DNA of 64,000 bases from Gavia stellata (taxonomy: Eukaryota > Chordata > Aves > Gaviiformes > Gaviidae), in NCBI RefSeq assembly GCF_030936135.1, contig NC_082598.1, positions 13,892,687 through 13,956,686 on the forward strand, in the 5' to 3' direction. Position 1 is the first letter of the stretch. Each line of letters opens with the position of its first letter. The position numbers were made by a program, and so were the translations under genes. The notes under the pieces were generated by a model. It searched no databases. It was given only the letters and a program-made list of their open reading frames with translations, and was not told where the DNA came from. This document shows positions 14,901 through 28,529 of this stretch, piece after piece.

Positions 14901-17900
14901 TGAAATTCATTCTGAAACTTTCCAAACCCTAACTCTGTTAACTGCTCCATAAGGACCTGGAAAGCAGTGATTTGTGATGGGATGTTAAAACATGGGTACT
15001 GATTCCTGGGGGCAATGGGAATTTTCTGAAAGACTATGGAGTCACAGAATCTCAGCAGATCACCTTTCCTGATGTGCTAATGAAAAAAATAATGGAAGCA
15101 ATTACTATCCTTGACAGAAGAGCTAACTGCCTTACAAATACTGTGCTCATCTGCAGGGTATCACCTGCTATGGAAACTTCTGAGTGAGGTGTCATAAAAG
15201 CCTAACTCATGCTACACTGGAATCTCTACCAAGTAAAAAAGTTATCTCTGTTCAACGTGGCTCAGCAGGATTACATTACTATGAGTTCTTTTGGGAAAAC
15301 AACAATGAAAAATGCTTAGAGTTTCTTGGTGATTGCTTTCCATATAGTTTGGACCTGTAGGTATATTGTTATTAAAGCAAGACTGACTCAGGACTGTAGT
15401 CTGTGAATCTGCAAAAAAGAATGTGGAGCTGTTAGTTAACAATAAAGATGTTTGGTTTTTTATCGACCAAAAAACCACAAGTGGCACTTACAAAAGTGTT
15501 CCAGTGTAAGGAAACTGCATTTCCTGAAGTGGGATAGGATTTGAAACAACCCTCAAAAGCTCTACTATTATAGAAATAGGTCTGTCTCTGTGGGTAGCTA
15601 ACAAATGGGTATCTAAAATGTGACTAGTCTATAATATCCTTAGAAAATTATTCTGATAATTTGTATTTATATTTTTGGCTGGGAAAAGCATTATTTTACA
15701 TCCTGTAGAGATGCTTTTGCTTTTATCCATTCAGTCATGTTTTATTACATAGAACTAAGAATTGAAGCAGGAAATGTAGGTCATCTGAACCATGTGAGAA
15801 ATGTGCCTTGGGCATTGAGAGCTATGAACGTTGTCTTTCCCATACAGTCACTAGTTGATTATCACTGGTTTTTTAAAACTATAAATAGGTGAACTGGCAG
15901 TTACTTCTGAAGTTAACATTGCACCTGTGTCCTCTGCATTTACTGTTGTTGGGTGCTAGGACAATAACATTTATTTTAAACTTCTTGACTATTCAGAATT
16001 GTGCTGTACTAAGAATGTACTTACCTATCATGTTCACAAGCGTAATAAGTGTTATGGGTAGCTCATAGCAGGCTCTGCAGTATTATAAGAGAAAGGTTGA
16101 AGCAAAATGAAAAAACACTATTTACGTGTAGGTGAAGTGCCTAGATGAAGAAGCTTTTTTTTTTTCCCTGTACCTATGTTTTTGCTTGGTGTTTCAGCTG
16201 AGATGACTCATTAACAACTTCACCTTCCAAAAATCATGTTGAAGCTGAATAATGTTGTTCAAGTCTGAATCAAGACTGGAATGCTGAATTTTGGATGACA
16301 CCATTTAGTAAATTTTTCTTGTTACCATATTACTTACTATTCCTGTTTACTGTTTATTACTGTAAGACTCACTCTCTAAAGATAAAACCCTCCACTTATT
16401 TTTGTGTATTCAGTACAGAATCATGTTTAAAGACTTGCATTTCTTTAAATGGAGTTATTTTTCACCAGAAACTATTAAGTTCCTTCTTTTCTTACTTTTA
16501 AGTAATCAAAATTCTTTGATGCCACACTTTCACATTTTTTGCAGTAATTATTTTTTTTTTTACTGTTACATTTTATTGATATTTAATACCTAGAAGCATC
16601 ATATAGCAATTCATTACTTAGTTCTACACCTTTCTTGCTAAAACCAGGGAAGAGATTGAGGTAGTGATAAAGTACATCCTTTAAATCTGTAAAGCAAATA
16701 GAAGAGAAATTGGAAGTTATGATTGAAACACTGTTCAGCTGATTGGTTTTCTAGGTACCTTAGAAATTTAATGGATTTCCCAAAGCATCTAACAGAAATA
16801 GAGTAATAATTTGTTAATCATGTTAAATATTTTGATCTCTCACACGCCAATCCCCCGAACTGTTGAACAGTTGATCAAATCAGATCAAGTTTATTTCTTT
16901 TGTTGTTCTTTTCCTTGAATTACAAGTGTCCCTAGACCTATCAAGCAAAGTGAGACACCTGGTATTTTCCAGAGACTGCTGAAAAGGTGACTTGTGATTT
17001 AGAATCCATTACTCTTTCCTCTCCCTTTATTCTGTGAAATATAAAATATATTCAAATGATCTTAAGGTTTGCAGTAAATGTGTAGAACTCACAGCGCAGG
17101 AAGTGGCTATTTTTATTCATGGAGTGATTGTGGGACTGTATTGTGGTGGCTTCATGAACTTGCCTCTCAGCTGACATATGGTTGTTGGCTGAAGCTTCTG
17201 AGTCAGTAAAGTCAAATTTTGTCAGAGTAGAATATTTTTTCCTTCTTTTTTCTCACTGTATTTACAAGTTCTTTTTTTTTTTTTTCCTGACCTTTATCCA
17301 AACAGTAAATGTGGGTAGTCAACTAGAAGGGAATCCAGGCACTCACTGGTTCTAACCCTTTCATTTGGGAATCAAGATGCATGCTCTTCTGCTGTAGCCC
17401 TTGTGTGTCTGGGCTTTGTGCCTCTCTGAGTGTATGGAGAGGCTTTGCGTTGCCATAGTTCCTGCTTTTGAAATAAATAGGCTGGAAGACGTATCTAGGG
17501 AAGAGTAAAAATGGAAATGTTTCTATGCCCACCAATGCAGGTTGATGGGTTGTTTTGGTTTTTTTCTTCTGTTTTGTTTAGGTTTTCTTCTTTTCTTAAT
17601 GCCTGTAAGAGAAGAGGGTGATCTTCCTCAGGTTCTGGGTCTAAGCTTTTATTGTACTCGAAAGGTACAATTTTTAACTGTTGTGAGTTACAGGAAAAAG
17701 ATTGAGAACAATGTTTTGAGATTCCCATTTTTTTAAAATTCTAAAGAGTACTTCAAAGAGTAGTGCTGAACTCATTATTTTTAAGGCTAATTTAAGTGCT
17801 AAATGGAATTTGAACAGCTTTAAATAATGCATTTTCTATTTAGATTCCCACATTTTCAAAGGTAGACAACAGCATGATTCTGGTACCTGATCGTAGGACT

Positions 17901-18226
17901 TTATTTGTTAAAGGCTTTGAGTGGTGGTGACTCTGTGATACGATATGAACTCTGCAGTCATTGAGAGTTATGCATGACCAGGACTTCAGAGACCGGTCAT
18001 CCCCTGAAGTGCATAAATATAAGTTTAGGTGTTCATATTGAATGGTATAGTATCTTCATAGGATGCTTGGGAACATGGTACGGTCAGGAGAGATTGTTGT
18101 TACTGAACAAAATATATGTGGTAATTTCAAAACACTCTACATTTCAGATCTCTTTTTCTGTTCTCTGGATGTCGTGTATATCCACATCAAGCACAGTTAC
18201 CTCTCTTTCTCATTTTACTGTTGGAG

Positions 18227-18294
18227 AAGTATCTATAACTTAGATGTTATAGATAAGTATCTACAGATAGATAAGTATCTATAACTTAGATGTT
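18227..18294. repeat. 22-bp direct repeat enclosing a perfect 10-bp inverted repeat
   Basis: The same 22 bases occur at 18227-18248 and 18273-18294, 46 bp apart. The start of the unit (ATAAGTATCTA) also appears at 18253. Within the array, TATCTATAAC (18230-18239) and GTTATAGATA (18246-18255) form a perfect 10-bp stem around a 6-base loop. This is a local rearrangement with hairpin potential; no function can be assigned. Confidence 0.85.
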
Positions 18295-19229
18295 TTTTAT
18301 TCCGAACTGTAACTGAGATGGGGGCAGGGGTGATCTAATGAGGTTAAAATTCATGTAGCCAGGCCAGTGAGGGATGTTTTTGGTTTCCTTAACTAAATTA
18401 ATCATCTACGGAATTAAATCACATATAATCTGGCTGCATCAGGAGTTTTGTTTTAGTAAGGATTTCAGGAATAATTCCTCAATAGTATTTAAATACCCCA
18501 GATAGCCTTTGAGATGAGGAACAATTAATTTCCCCTTCCACCATTGTAAATGCTGCGGAATTATTATAGATTGGATTTGCACATCTGTGTTATTTTAGAT
18601 TTTCGTTACAAACTGACCAGGGAAATACCACTAACCACTGATTTTTGAATTCAAACTTTCCATACAGTTAAGGATTTTGGATGAAATATACTAATTAAGT
18701 AGTCTTTAGTTTTAGTCTTTAGTATCATAGAAACTCCATAGATTAATAGCATGAAATTCCTTTATTAACAACAATTCCTCAAGTTTCTTCTACTCACTGA
18801 AGAGTTCTTTGATTGAAGTTACTGTAAGAATATTGCTGATTTATTTTTTGTGAATCAACAATTATGTGTAAACTCACAATAGCACCAGTGTTTATTTGTT
18901 TTGTAAGGTAGGTCTGATACATAAATAAAATCAAAATTTAATTCAGTTTCCTGTTTTTTCATAGATTATGTATTAAAATGCTCAATGAAATGAATTCAAG
19001 GAACAGATAAAATTTTATTGCATAGGATAAATAGATGGATTATTAAGTTTCGAAGGAAAGACATCTGATACTACAAAGCAAAACAATGATTTCACTTAAG
19101 TTACTTTAGCAAATAATTGGTATAGTTGGTCTTCTTTCAATTGCTTTTTATAAATGAAAGAACTCAATGGGAATATTGTCAAACAGAGTGAGGCTTGGTG
19201 TCCTGAGTTCTGTTCACTTTTTGTCTGAT

Positions 19230-19330
19230 TTGACTTGTCATTTTGAGCAAGATATTTAACTCCTTGGTTTCTGTTTACCAGTCCTTAAAGAGGAGAATAA
19301 AACTTATGTATTTAGTTGAACTCACCAAAT
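19230..19330 (+). repeat. MIR-like ancient SINE remnant (sense)
   Basis: The string TTGAGCAAGATATTTAACTC, then TTGGTTTCTGTTTACC, then TTAAAGAGGAGAATAAAACTT follows the sense MIR core 'gggcaagtcacttaacctctctgtgcctcagtttccccatctgtaaaatggggataat' in order and spacing, with many substitutions. Edges are approximate. Confidence 0.5.
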
Positions 19331-20484
19331 GGTGTTTGTCTGTACAGACCTGAGGTATTAGTTGTTAACCCTTTAGAAAGTATGTGCTAAAGAATGCATG
19401 TGATTTTCATTCTAATTCAATCTCTAAAATAACTTCCAGGCAGAAGTAGGTTGGAAAGAGCAGCTTATTGTTTGAAGGCAATTTGGTAGCAATTTTCTTG
19501 GAAATATAATACTCCAGGAATGTAATTCAGTATTAAAGTAGGAACCTTTCTGCTTTGTCGGCAATTCAACGATGAAAATTATGTGGATATTTAAAATGAG
19601 CGGAGGACATGGGTTTGGAAACTAATTCAGCAGTGGTAGGACTTGTTGCTCAGTTTGTTCTTGTGGAGCACCAGGTTATTCTTAGAGGAGTGCAGAGAGG
19701 AAAAAAAGCTGCAGATTAAGCTTCTATAACTACTCATGAAGCGAACTAATCATGGGATTTCCTAATTATTGGAGTTAGGGTTCTTTGTCTGCTATTGATA
19801 TTCTCCTTGAGTATTACATAAAGCTGATTTAAATAATTGAATACTTTTTAAGCTTAGAGGCATGCTGGGGAATGAAAATGAAGTTAAATGCCTTCATGTT
19901 TTGATTAGAACATTTCAAACAGTATCAACCCTGAACATAAGCAGTTTATATATATATGATATTTTTAAGAAGTAATTTTAAAATGTTTTTCCAGTTTTGC
20001 AATACCTTTTCCATATATCCTGAAGCTGTGAGACTTGGTGATAATGATGAATAATACAACTGTGAATCATAACTGATACAGTAGGGTGAGAGTGCTTTCT
20101 TCTTGCCACAGGAAATAAACTATTCCCACTGAAACACCACCAGCCTCAGTTAATTTGTGGTTGTCCCTGTGCCTCTTGGGAATCCTGAGCATGGTCCAAG
20201 TAGGTCTTGAATAAGATATGATTTCTGTTTATATGCTATATTCATCATAACTGTGAAGAGTTTTATTTCTGTGGACAGATTACAGTGTACAGGGTTTAGA
20301 TAAGATGATGAAATATTGTGTAACTTCTTCTTTTCTGATCTATTTCTTTCAAAGCCTAGTACACTATGCAATAGTATGTACTACAAGGAAGTTCAGTGTG
20401 CTTTAAAACTGGATGTTAAGTCTGATGTTTGATTCTGCTCAATGCTGTAGCCTAATTCTGTTCCCACTACTTTGTTTCTTCCAG

Positions 20485-20891
<407 letters not shown>

Positions 20892-23800
20892 TGAAATCAG
20901 AAGAACCACTGATGAACTGAAATTGGTGCCAACTATTTTAAATAATGTGCAAAAGGAAGTAAATATCCCCAAACATCCAGAAACTGAAATTTGCAGTCAC
21001 AGCAATACAAATGGCACTAGCTTAGTGTGTGACTTAAAGACAGCAAGGGAGATTTGTATTTGATCTTGGCACTGAAGACTGCATGTTGAAAAAAGTGTCT
21101 TCAAAGTCAAACATCAGCAACATATTCAAAGCGTGTCACTTTAAATGCCTATGGAGAACGTAAGTTAACTGGAAATCATCTGTGTAGGAGTCCTGTTTTT
21201 GATTTGCTGAGGTTATGTGTGCCATTGCTCTGAGCTGTTCAATGATGCATCCGATTGCTAATGAAACAGACCATCAATATTTGTCTATCTAGCACATGTT
21301 CAACAGGTATTTGAGTAATCAAGAGAATACCTACGAGAAATTTTTCCTTCATGAAGTACATATATATCTATAAAGATTAGCATTTACTTTTATATATCTC
21401 TGTAGCAGTTTAAAATATGGACAAACGAATAAGGTTATTTCTATTCTATTAGTTTATTAATCTCAATTAGTGCATTTGACTCTGCACAGGACAGTCCTGG
21501 AGATGAATCCATGTGAAGATGGATTTATCTGTGTTTGTTTGGTAATACTGTAGTTGCAAGAGTCTCAAGGACTTACCAGTGGAACAAGTATGCACTGAAA
21601 ACATGTGTTCACTTTATATAACATATGTTTGTTCTAACCTTGTTTCTTTATATCAGCGTAAAATTTGGAACCCCTGAATAATAATATTCCTGTATGTTCT
21701 AGTTTCTTTAACAGCCTTGTGTGATACTCAGCTTTGAATGGTCTTATTTTTCGTATTTTAATTAAAAAAGCAAACAAAAAACCCCCTAAAAATATAATCT
21801 TCAGAATTTATGTCTTACAGAGGAAAAAGAAACAATAAAGCCTTAATTCTTGTTTGACACAATAGGTTCAGTATATATCAGCCAAATAAATTTGTCTTGC
21901 CTTGGAAATTTTTCTTCTTCACAGATTAAAGCAAGAAGTCGTATCTCTTACTGGTCAGCAGTATTGATGAGTGAACAGAAAAGTCAGGTTTTTTTGCTAT
22001 TAGCTTCCTCATGCAACTTCTCCTACTCTTGTTTGATACTATGAGAATAAATTATAAAACGAGTGGCACAAACTACTTGTGCTTCTTTAAAATCACACAC
22101 CATGAAATTTACTAGTGGCTGATACCCTCTAAAATTGAATTTACTAGCTGATAAATTGTATTATTTCACTGTCATTTTTAGCGTCTCAGTGCTTCTGTTT
22201 GGAAAGAGACTTGTGAGCTGATGGTACATTACATTTACATTAGTAATTTTTTCTTTTTAGTTATTTTGTCTTATTTCATATTTTGTTTTGTAACATTTTT
22301 AATGTAGAAATACAGATGTGAATTTTATTATCATCTATTAATTGCATTAAAAAGAGCACATAATTATAAAGTTATCTTATACCTTGGACAGAAGAATGAA
22401 TTAATTTTGAGTGTTTCAGTTACTCAGATTCTAAAAAAATCTACAAAAGATTACATGAATCCTAAGAAGAGTTTAGCCCTGATAGGCTTCCAAGTTTGAT
22501 GCTTTACCTGTAATAATATCAAGTTTAACTCTGTTTCAACTAAGAATAAAGTGCAGCTACAAGGCCATGACAGCTGTAGGAACATTTTCTATAACTAGTC
22601 TGCTTATTTACCCTATATCCAGTCTGGCAAGAATTGCTTCAGTTTGGTTACCTGTTCATCTTTCTACAGTTTGAGAATTTCGTATTTTCTGGAGTATTGA
22701 GGTTGTTATAGGAGACACATCTGTGTATTGTGCACATATGTGTGCAGAGAAATGAGTCGATCACATATGTAATGTGTAGGTGAATATGAAAGAGGAAATT
22801 ACAGCCAGAGTGCTCTAAAATCCTACTAAATATACAGTGCAGTCCATAGTAAATTCTGCATGTTGGAGTGCATTTCTGGGAGGATGGGGGGGAAGAGGTC
22901 TTCAACCTCTTTCCCACTTCTTTGCTGTGGTGTTTGCTCTAAATCATTTAACTGGAATGGAGCTGTGTAGTTTATTTCCCACCACCAGGGCAGCAGCCTG
23001 CTCTCTGTCTGTGCAGCAGTTATACAGGATGTCTTGACTGACAAGATGAGTAAATTAAAGCCATAGAGATCTTTCCTCTTTAGACTGTAGCTTAGAAATG
23101 AGTAACAAAACCAACAGAAACTACAACTTGGTATCAGAAAAGTAAAACCACTGTGCCTAGAGAATTCTAAATTAATTAGATGGCTTTATTGGCACAGAGG
23201 TAAGAGAGAATGTATTGAAACTGCTAAACAGACAGCTCTGTGGCCCGTGGGACATAAACTGTATTAGGAAAGGTAACAAACTCTTGTGGGACCAGTTCAT
23301 TTAATGTAATTCTCCTAAACTATTTTGTCCCCATTAATATATGCCTATATTAATGATTTATCTGAGGAAGAACCTTCTAATTGAATGAGAGACATCACAA
23401 ATGGAAATTAGTCTTAACGTACTTCTGCCTGCAAAATACTGGTTTCTCTGAAATAAAATGTTACACAAGAGACATCCAAAACCCCGTGCATTTTCACAGT
23501 TCATTTTGTTTCATTTGCTGTTGAGCCATTTAAAGAAATTTATCCTGTAAAATTGTTCCCCTCCACGCCTATGCGATACCTGATCCAAAATTGATATGCT
23601 TGCAGTCCTTTGAATATGCATCATTGTGGATCTTGCTGGTGGTGTTTTGGGCCTCTGGCATACGAGCACCTGGGTTCATTTATGTTGCCGAAGGGTTGAA
23701 GCAAAAGTTGTGGCCCTGCCTTAGTTCCCTTGTACTATCTCTTGTTTTGGGAACACTTGTTTGATAGGTTTGGGCAGCATGTTGATATGTAGTGTGTCCT

Positions 23801-25032
23801 CCTGGGGTTGTAGGTTTGCTGCCATCTATGGAGAGCCTGGAGAAGGAAATGCATGAACTGAATACGGGCTCACATACTGCTAGTGGAAATGTTTGGTTGG
23901 AAGACATCCAGAATTTGGGTATCAAGTAACAAAAATAATTGACCGAAGCACAAAAATTACACTTCCTTTAATGTGAAGGGAGGCAGGACTTAGTCTAACT
24001 GAACCTTAAAGTCCGGTGCAGTAAGCACAAGGAGCTGCAGTGAATGAGCATGGTCTTGGCAGTCAGAGTCAAAAAAAATGTGAATCACCTCAGTGTTTTT
24101 ATAAATGCCTATGCTGAGATCCATGAATATTTAGGAACAAGTATTACAAAGTACATATTCCTACTGAGATGGTTAGCAAACATCATAAGATAGTCTTCCA
24201 ATACTTCAGGTAATATTGATAGCAAGGTCTTACAGTGTTTGCTGTCACTATTGCTCCATCTTCGCTGAGTTCTGCTATTTAAGTATCCATATTCTGCTTG
24301 TGACTGTACATTTACAGAGTTGAGATCACAACACATCTAGGAGCTAGGATGAATGAGATGTTTCAACTCAGTTGCCACTGTATCACCTCACAATTTTATA
24401 GATTGTTTTTGTAAGTCCTCATGCTTTTCCCAGATATCTTTGGGTTTTTTGAGCTTTGAAGTCAGATGTTGAATCTGTGTGTAACAGTGTTTCCTTGTAC
24501 CTTGGAAAAAAAAATCTATTTTCAGTATGGGAAATAAAGAGATAGCTGTTTTGACGGTATGACATGCTTTATTTACTGGGGATTAAAAAAGTCATATGGA
24601 AAAGAGTTATGGCCAGTATGCATGGAAGAACTCTAAATACAGCTGTTGATCTGAGAATCCAGACATACTGAATATATATAAAAATGAATGTTATTCCCAT
24701 CTGCTATGTATGGAATAAGAAAAGAGCTGGTTAACTTACTCAAGTAAAAGGAGTGTACTGAATAGCAGGGAGGCACTAGGATATTGTAATTGGGAATGAA
24801 ATACGGCAATGCTCTTGGAGCAGAGAAATGGATGAAGTATTGGTAAAACCACGTATAGTTACTCCTGCCACTACTGACTGGGATTAAAAGGAAGCACATA
24901 CCTTTGAATAGGTTGTTTCCTGACAGCAGTTGAAGGGTATTTGAATTCAGCTGTTCTCTATGCTTGATATATAAATGTAAATTCTCAATAATTAACAAAA
25001 TTACTGAAATAAGAAAATTTTGGACATCTGTC

Positions 25033-25070
25033 AAACATTGCACAGTAAGTAAAACATTGCACAGTAAGTA
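25033..25070. repeat. 19-bp perfect tandem duplication
   Basis: AAACATTGCACAGTAAGTA is present twice, head to tail, at 25033-25051 and 25052-25070 with no mismatch. The identity suggests a recent slippage event, possibly polymorphic. Confidence 0.9.
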
Positions 25071-25859
25071 ACAAAGTTATTAAGAATAAATGTGTCAGTG
25101 TTACTTCAATCAGAATTCAAAGTTATTAAATGAGTGAATATGCTAAACATGATAATGAACTTTCTACCCCAGGTAAAACAGATACTGGAGAGGAGTGAGA
25201 CATCAATAGACAGATATTAAGCAATGATTATCATTAATTTGGAAGAATCATCAACAAAGAATGAATATTAAACCTTTTAGGTGGTATCATGTTGGAAGAG
25301 GTCGACAGAAAACACAGTGCAAGAGATCCTAAAAAAGTCTGATGTTACAATGTGATCTACAGGACAATTCTACTCAGAACTGTAGTAGGACCCTTAAAAT
25401 TAATGTATCTTGTCAAATTATATAGCTAAACTATTTAAATCTGGAATAAAAGGTCAATCACTGGAGTCTTCAGAGGTTTCTAGGGGATCCAAATATAGCA
25501 CAGGGAAAAGGGCTAAGTTTCCTATACTCAGATATGAGCAGGAACACATTTTCTGTGATCCTTCTGAGTCACATAATCTTGAGAGTTTAGGTTAAAAGAT
25601 TATCAGAAGTGGAAACGATTAAGGCAAGAAAGGTTGCAGTAGATGTGGTGCCTTTATTTTTTATTTATTCTCTTTAAAGAGTTTCTTTTAATTTATTTGT
25701 TACTGGAAATGGGCATGCAAGAAGAGGGTACTTATGAAAGTGGACAGAATAAAGAGTGAACACAGGAGGCTTTTTGCTATGGAGAAAGAACAATGAGTAA
25801 GACCATAGATAAATGAAGCAAGCAGTAGAGGCAGATGGACTGGAAAAATGGTGACTGAG

Positions 25860-26441
25860 TGTACTGGTTTTGGCTGGGATAGAGTTAAATTTCTTCATAG
25901 TAGCTTGTATGGGGCTATGTTTTGGATTTGTGCTGAAAATAGTGTTGAAAACACACTGATGTTTTAGTTACTGCTGAGTGGTGCTTACATGGAGTCTTGC
26001 TCCTCACACCGCCCTGCCAATGAGTAGGTTGGAGGTGCACAAAAAGTTGGGAGAGGACACAGCCGGGACAGCTGACCCCAACTGACCAAAGGGATATTCC
26101 GTACCATATGATGTCATGCTCAGCAATAAAACTGGGGGCGGTGGGGGGGCCGCTGCTCAGGGACAGGCTGGGCATCGGTCAGTTGGTGGTGAGCAATTGT
26201 TTTCATTTGTATCACTTGTCATTCTTGGGTTTTATTTTCCTCTCTCTTTTTTTTTTCCTCTTTTTCTTACAACTTTTAAAAATTATTATTATTGCTTTTT
26301 AATTATTAAACTGTTTTTATCTCAACCCATGAGTTTCTTTCTTACTTTTGCCCTTCTAATTCTTCCCCCCCCCACCAGCGGGGGCAGAATGAGTGAGCGG
26401 CTGTGTGGTGCTTAGTTGCTGGCTGGGGTTAAACCGCATAA
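25860..26441 (+). mobile_element. Solo LTR of an avian endogenous retrovirus
   Basis: The element begins TGTACTGGTTTTGGCTGGGA and ends near GGCTGGGGTTAAACCGCATAA, which I recognise as the widespread bird ERV (ERVL-type) LTR. It is flanked by CTGAG at 25855-25859 and again at 26442-26446, a 5-bp target-site duplication (ACTGAG in both flanks if 6 bp). The LTR lies in the same orientation as JAKMIP1. A promoter-like area with AATAAAA at 26125-26131 sits where the family usually has its TATA box, and ATTAAA (26305-26310) is a possible polyadenylation signal. No internal retroviral genes are present, so it is a recombined solo LTR. The subfamily name is uncertain. Confidence 0.88.
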
Positions 26442-28293
26442 CTGAGCAGTGAGTACAAGTTCCATCAAAGCAACATCTGATATGGTGGAGTCATGTCTGA
26501 CTGCTGCTTCTGCCACTTCTAAGCTCTTATTAGAGGAGAAGGAGATTCAGAGAAGTGGTTGCCTGAAAGCAAAAACAAGGCAAAATAGGTCAGATTCTTG
26601 GACAACTGGAAGTGATAAAAGCTACATTCAGAAGATGCAATATGATGCTATGATTGGGAAAGAAGCCAGGAGATTTCCTAGGCTGTGGACTGATATGACC
26701 ACTTGTCACCGCCAATAAAAAGATGAAATCGGGCCTGCAAGTTCTCCAGAAGTCTTTCACTATCTTTCTTAAGTTTGAAAGGTCTGCATTTACATGTTTA
26801 ATACTCCACAGAAAAGTTACTGTATCCTAAAAGTACAGATTTTTAGCATGTTTTTCCCCTGAAATAGTTAAAATTCTGTTCATTTTAGCACAGAGGTCCT
26901 GCAATCCAGTTGCTGGAGAACTTATCCTTGAAACATGGAATCAGTTCAAATAATTATCAACCTTTCATGTTGAGCGTCTTCATCTTTTTGTTCTGACACT
27001 GTCATGTTGCACAGTGATTTTCTCTTGCTGCACTATGCCATGTCACTTCCAAGTAGGAGCTTCAGGTGTCTAGCAGTTATAAGTCATCCAGTGCTCTAAG
27101 ACTGACTGAGTAGTCTCCGATATAGAGACCAAAGTGTGAGTTTGTGTTTGGGGGGTTATTGATTACTGCTGTTTCTATTCAGCTCCCCACTGTAGCAGCT
27201 TTTGGGGTTGCTTCTCCTCCTTATCCTTGGACACCATACCACTGTGGACATATTAAAGTTGATCCAAGTAGATCTACAGATCTCCTTGATGAATCTTTTA
27301 GATCTGTCCCCCCCTGCAAGTAGATTTCTGATATGACTGGAGGCTGCAAAGCTGATTCCTTTCCAATTTCAGTATCAGCCCTTTTTATCTTACAACCAGG
27401 AAAAGATCGGGCAAACAAAGCTGCTTCACTGGAGGTGAAACTATGGTTTCGATGTGATTGATGCAGATGCAAAATACCTATTCATGAAGAGCTTTCCCGG
27501 CGGCCTAGCGACAGCTCATTAGTCTTCAGATACTCAGTTAAACACCTTGACCCTGGCGCTGGTGAAGGAAGATTGCTAGGAAGTCAACAATACTTTCCTC
27601 TTCTAGCCAGCTGTGGGGTGGAAGGTGTGTACTCAAAGGAAAGGTTCTTGCTGCCTGGAGAAACACAGGGGAAAGAGAAAAGCAAGAACTGTGCAAGATT
27701 TACCAGCGAAATTGGAATTTCAGAAGGATATATAGCAAGTTGATTTGGTATGTCTGGTTACAACCTGGTAATACCAGTGTTTCCCTGTCTAATTTAGAGT
27801 AAATTGAGTTGGCTCTGAATATGGAGCAATGAAACCTTGTGTTACCCTGGAGAAGTGATGTTTCAGAGCACTTTGCAGAAGGTACTCAGGAATATTCAAC
27901 ATCAGACCCAGAAAAATGTATTCCTATTAAATTTTGTTGAAATTCTTTAAATGACTGTGGTTGGAGCAGGCTTAAGCTGCATTGGTTACTGTTGGACTTG
28001 TGTGTACAGGGACGTACCAAAAAGAGAAGGAAAGAGATAATTTATTACTTTTACTGATTTTGTTATTTTGTCTCTTGACATGTCACTGGAAATGAGGTCT
28101 GTATTAAAAAAATTGTTCTTTTCTACACGCTTTCCAAAATAAGACATTTGGATTGCTCTACTCTGTTGCAGGAAAGACATTTTTCAAGATACTGCTGTAG
28201 ATGTTGCTGCAATTCAGTGAAGCCATATTTAATCACACAGAATGATAGATAATTTGCCATCTTTTTTCTTATTTCTTGTCCTTTTACTTACAG

Positions 28294-28326
28294 TTAGAGG
28301 ATCGCTTTAATTTAAAAAAAAGCAAG
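28294..28326 (+). other. JAKMIP1: Possible in-frame 33-nt microexon of JAKMIP1
   Basis: A very pyrimidine-rich acceptor (CTTGTCCTTTTACTTACAG) is followed by 33 nt and the donor AAG|GTAAAT. Read in phase 0, as the flanking exons require, the 33 nt are open and encode LEDRFNLKKSK, which would insert between EKSK (exon 1) and VGKL (exon 2). The 3' end and donor (AAAAAAGCAAG|GTA) match the end of coding exon 1 exactly over 14 bases, so it could be a partial exon duplication. It may equally be a chance match in a long intron; I know of no annotated exon here. Confidence 0.3.
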
Positions 28327-28529
28327 GTAAATTCAGATTTTTTGAAGAGAAGTGTAAAAAAGTGCTGCTGAATATGTTCTTTCTCTTTCAAATATCAGTT
28401 TGTATTAGACTATGTGACCCTGCTTTTGAATGTAAAAAAGTATTGGGGAGCCTTTCTGGTGATGGGAGAATCCCTGTGGAGTTAAACTAGAGTGTATGAA
28501 TCTGCTCAGTGTGTGTTTGCAGTGATGAA

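Larger units (their letters stand above)
1..20484 (+). other. JAKMIP1: 5' non-coding region of JAKMIP1 (5' intron or flank)
   Basis: No convincing protein-coding gene is seen on either strand; the open frames are short, AT-rich and unlike any family I know. The first recognisable gene exon at 20485 begins at a splice acceptor, so at least part of this stretch must be intron behind an upstream 5' UTR exon I cannot locate. There is no CpG island or GC-rich promoter. Contents listed separately are an 18-bp tandem duplication (73-104), a coding-like patch between splice-like sites (3455-3649), a CACAC repeat (3955-3981), two MIR-like SINE remnants (about 11826-11975 and 19230-19330) and a local direct and inverted repeat (18227-18294). 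The rest is unremarkable AT-rich sequence with short T and A runs. Confidence 0.7.

Noticed and set aside
24633..25043. 136-codon open frame on the minus strand
   Set aside because: AT-rich, no recognisable family, no splice context, and it lies in an intron. Length is within chance expectation for 64 kb.
26116..26415. 99-codon open frame
   Set aside because: It lies entirely within the solo LTR and is not a gene.
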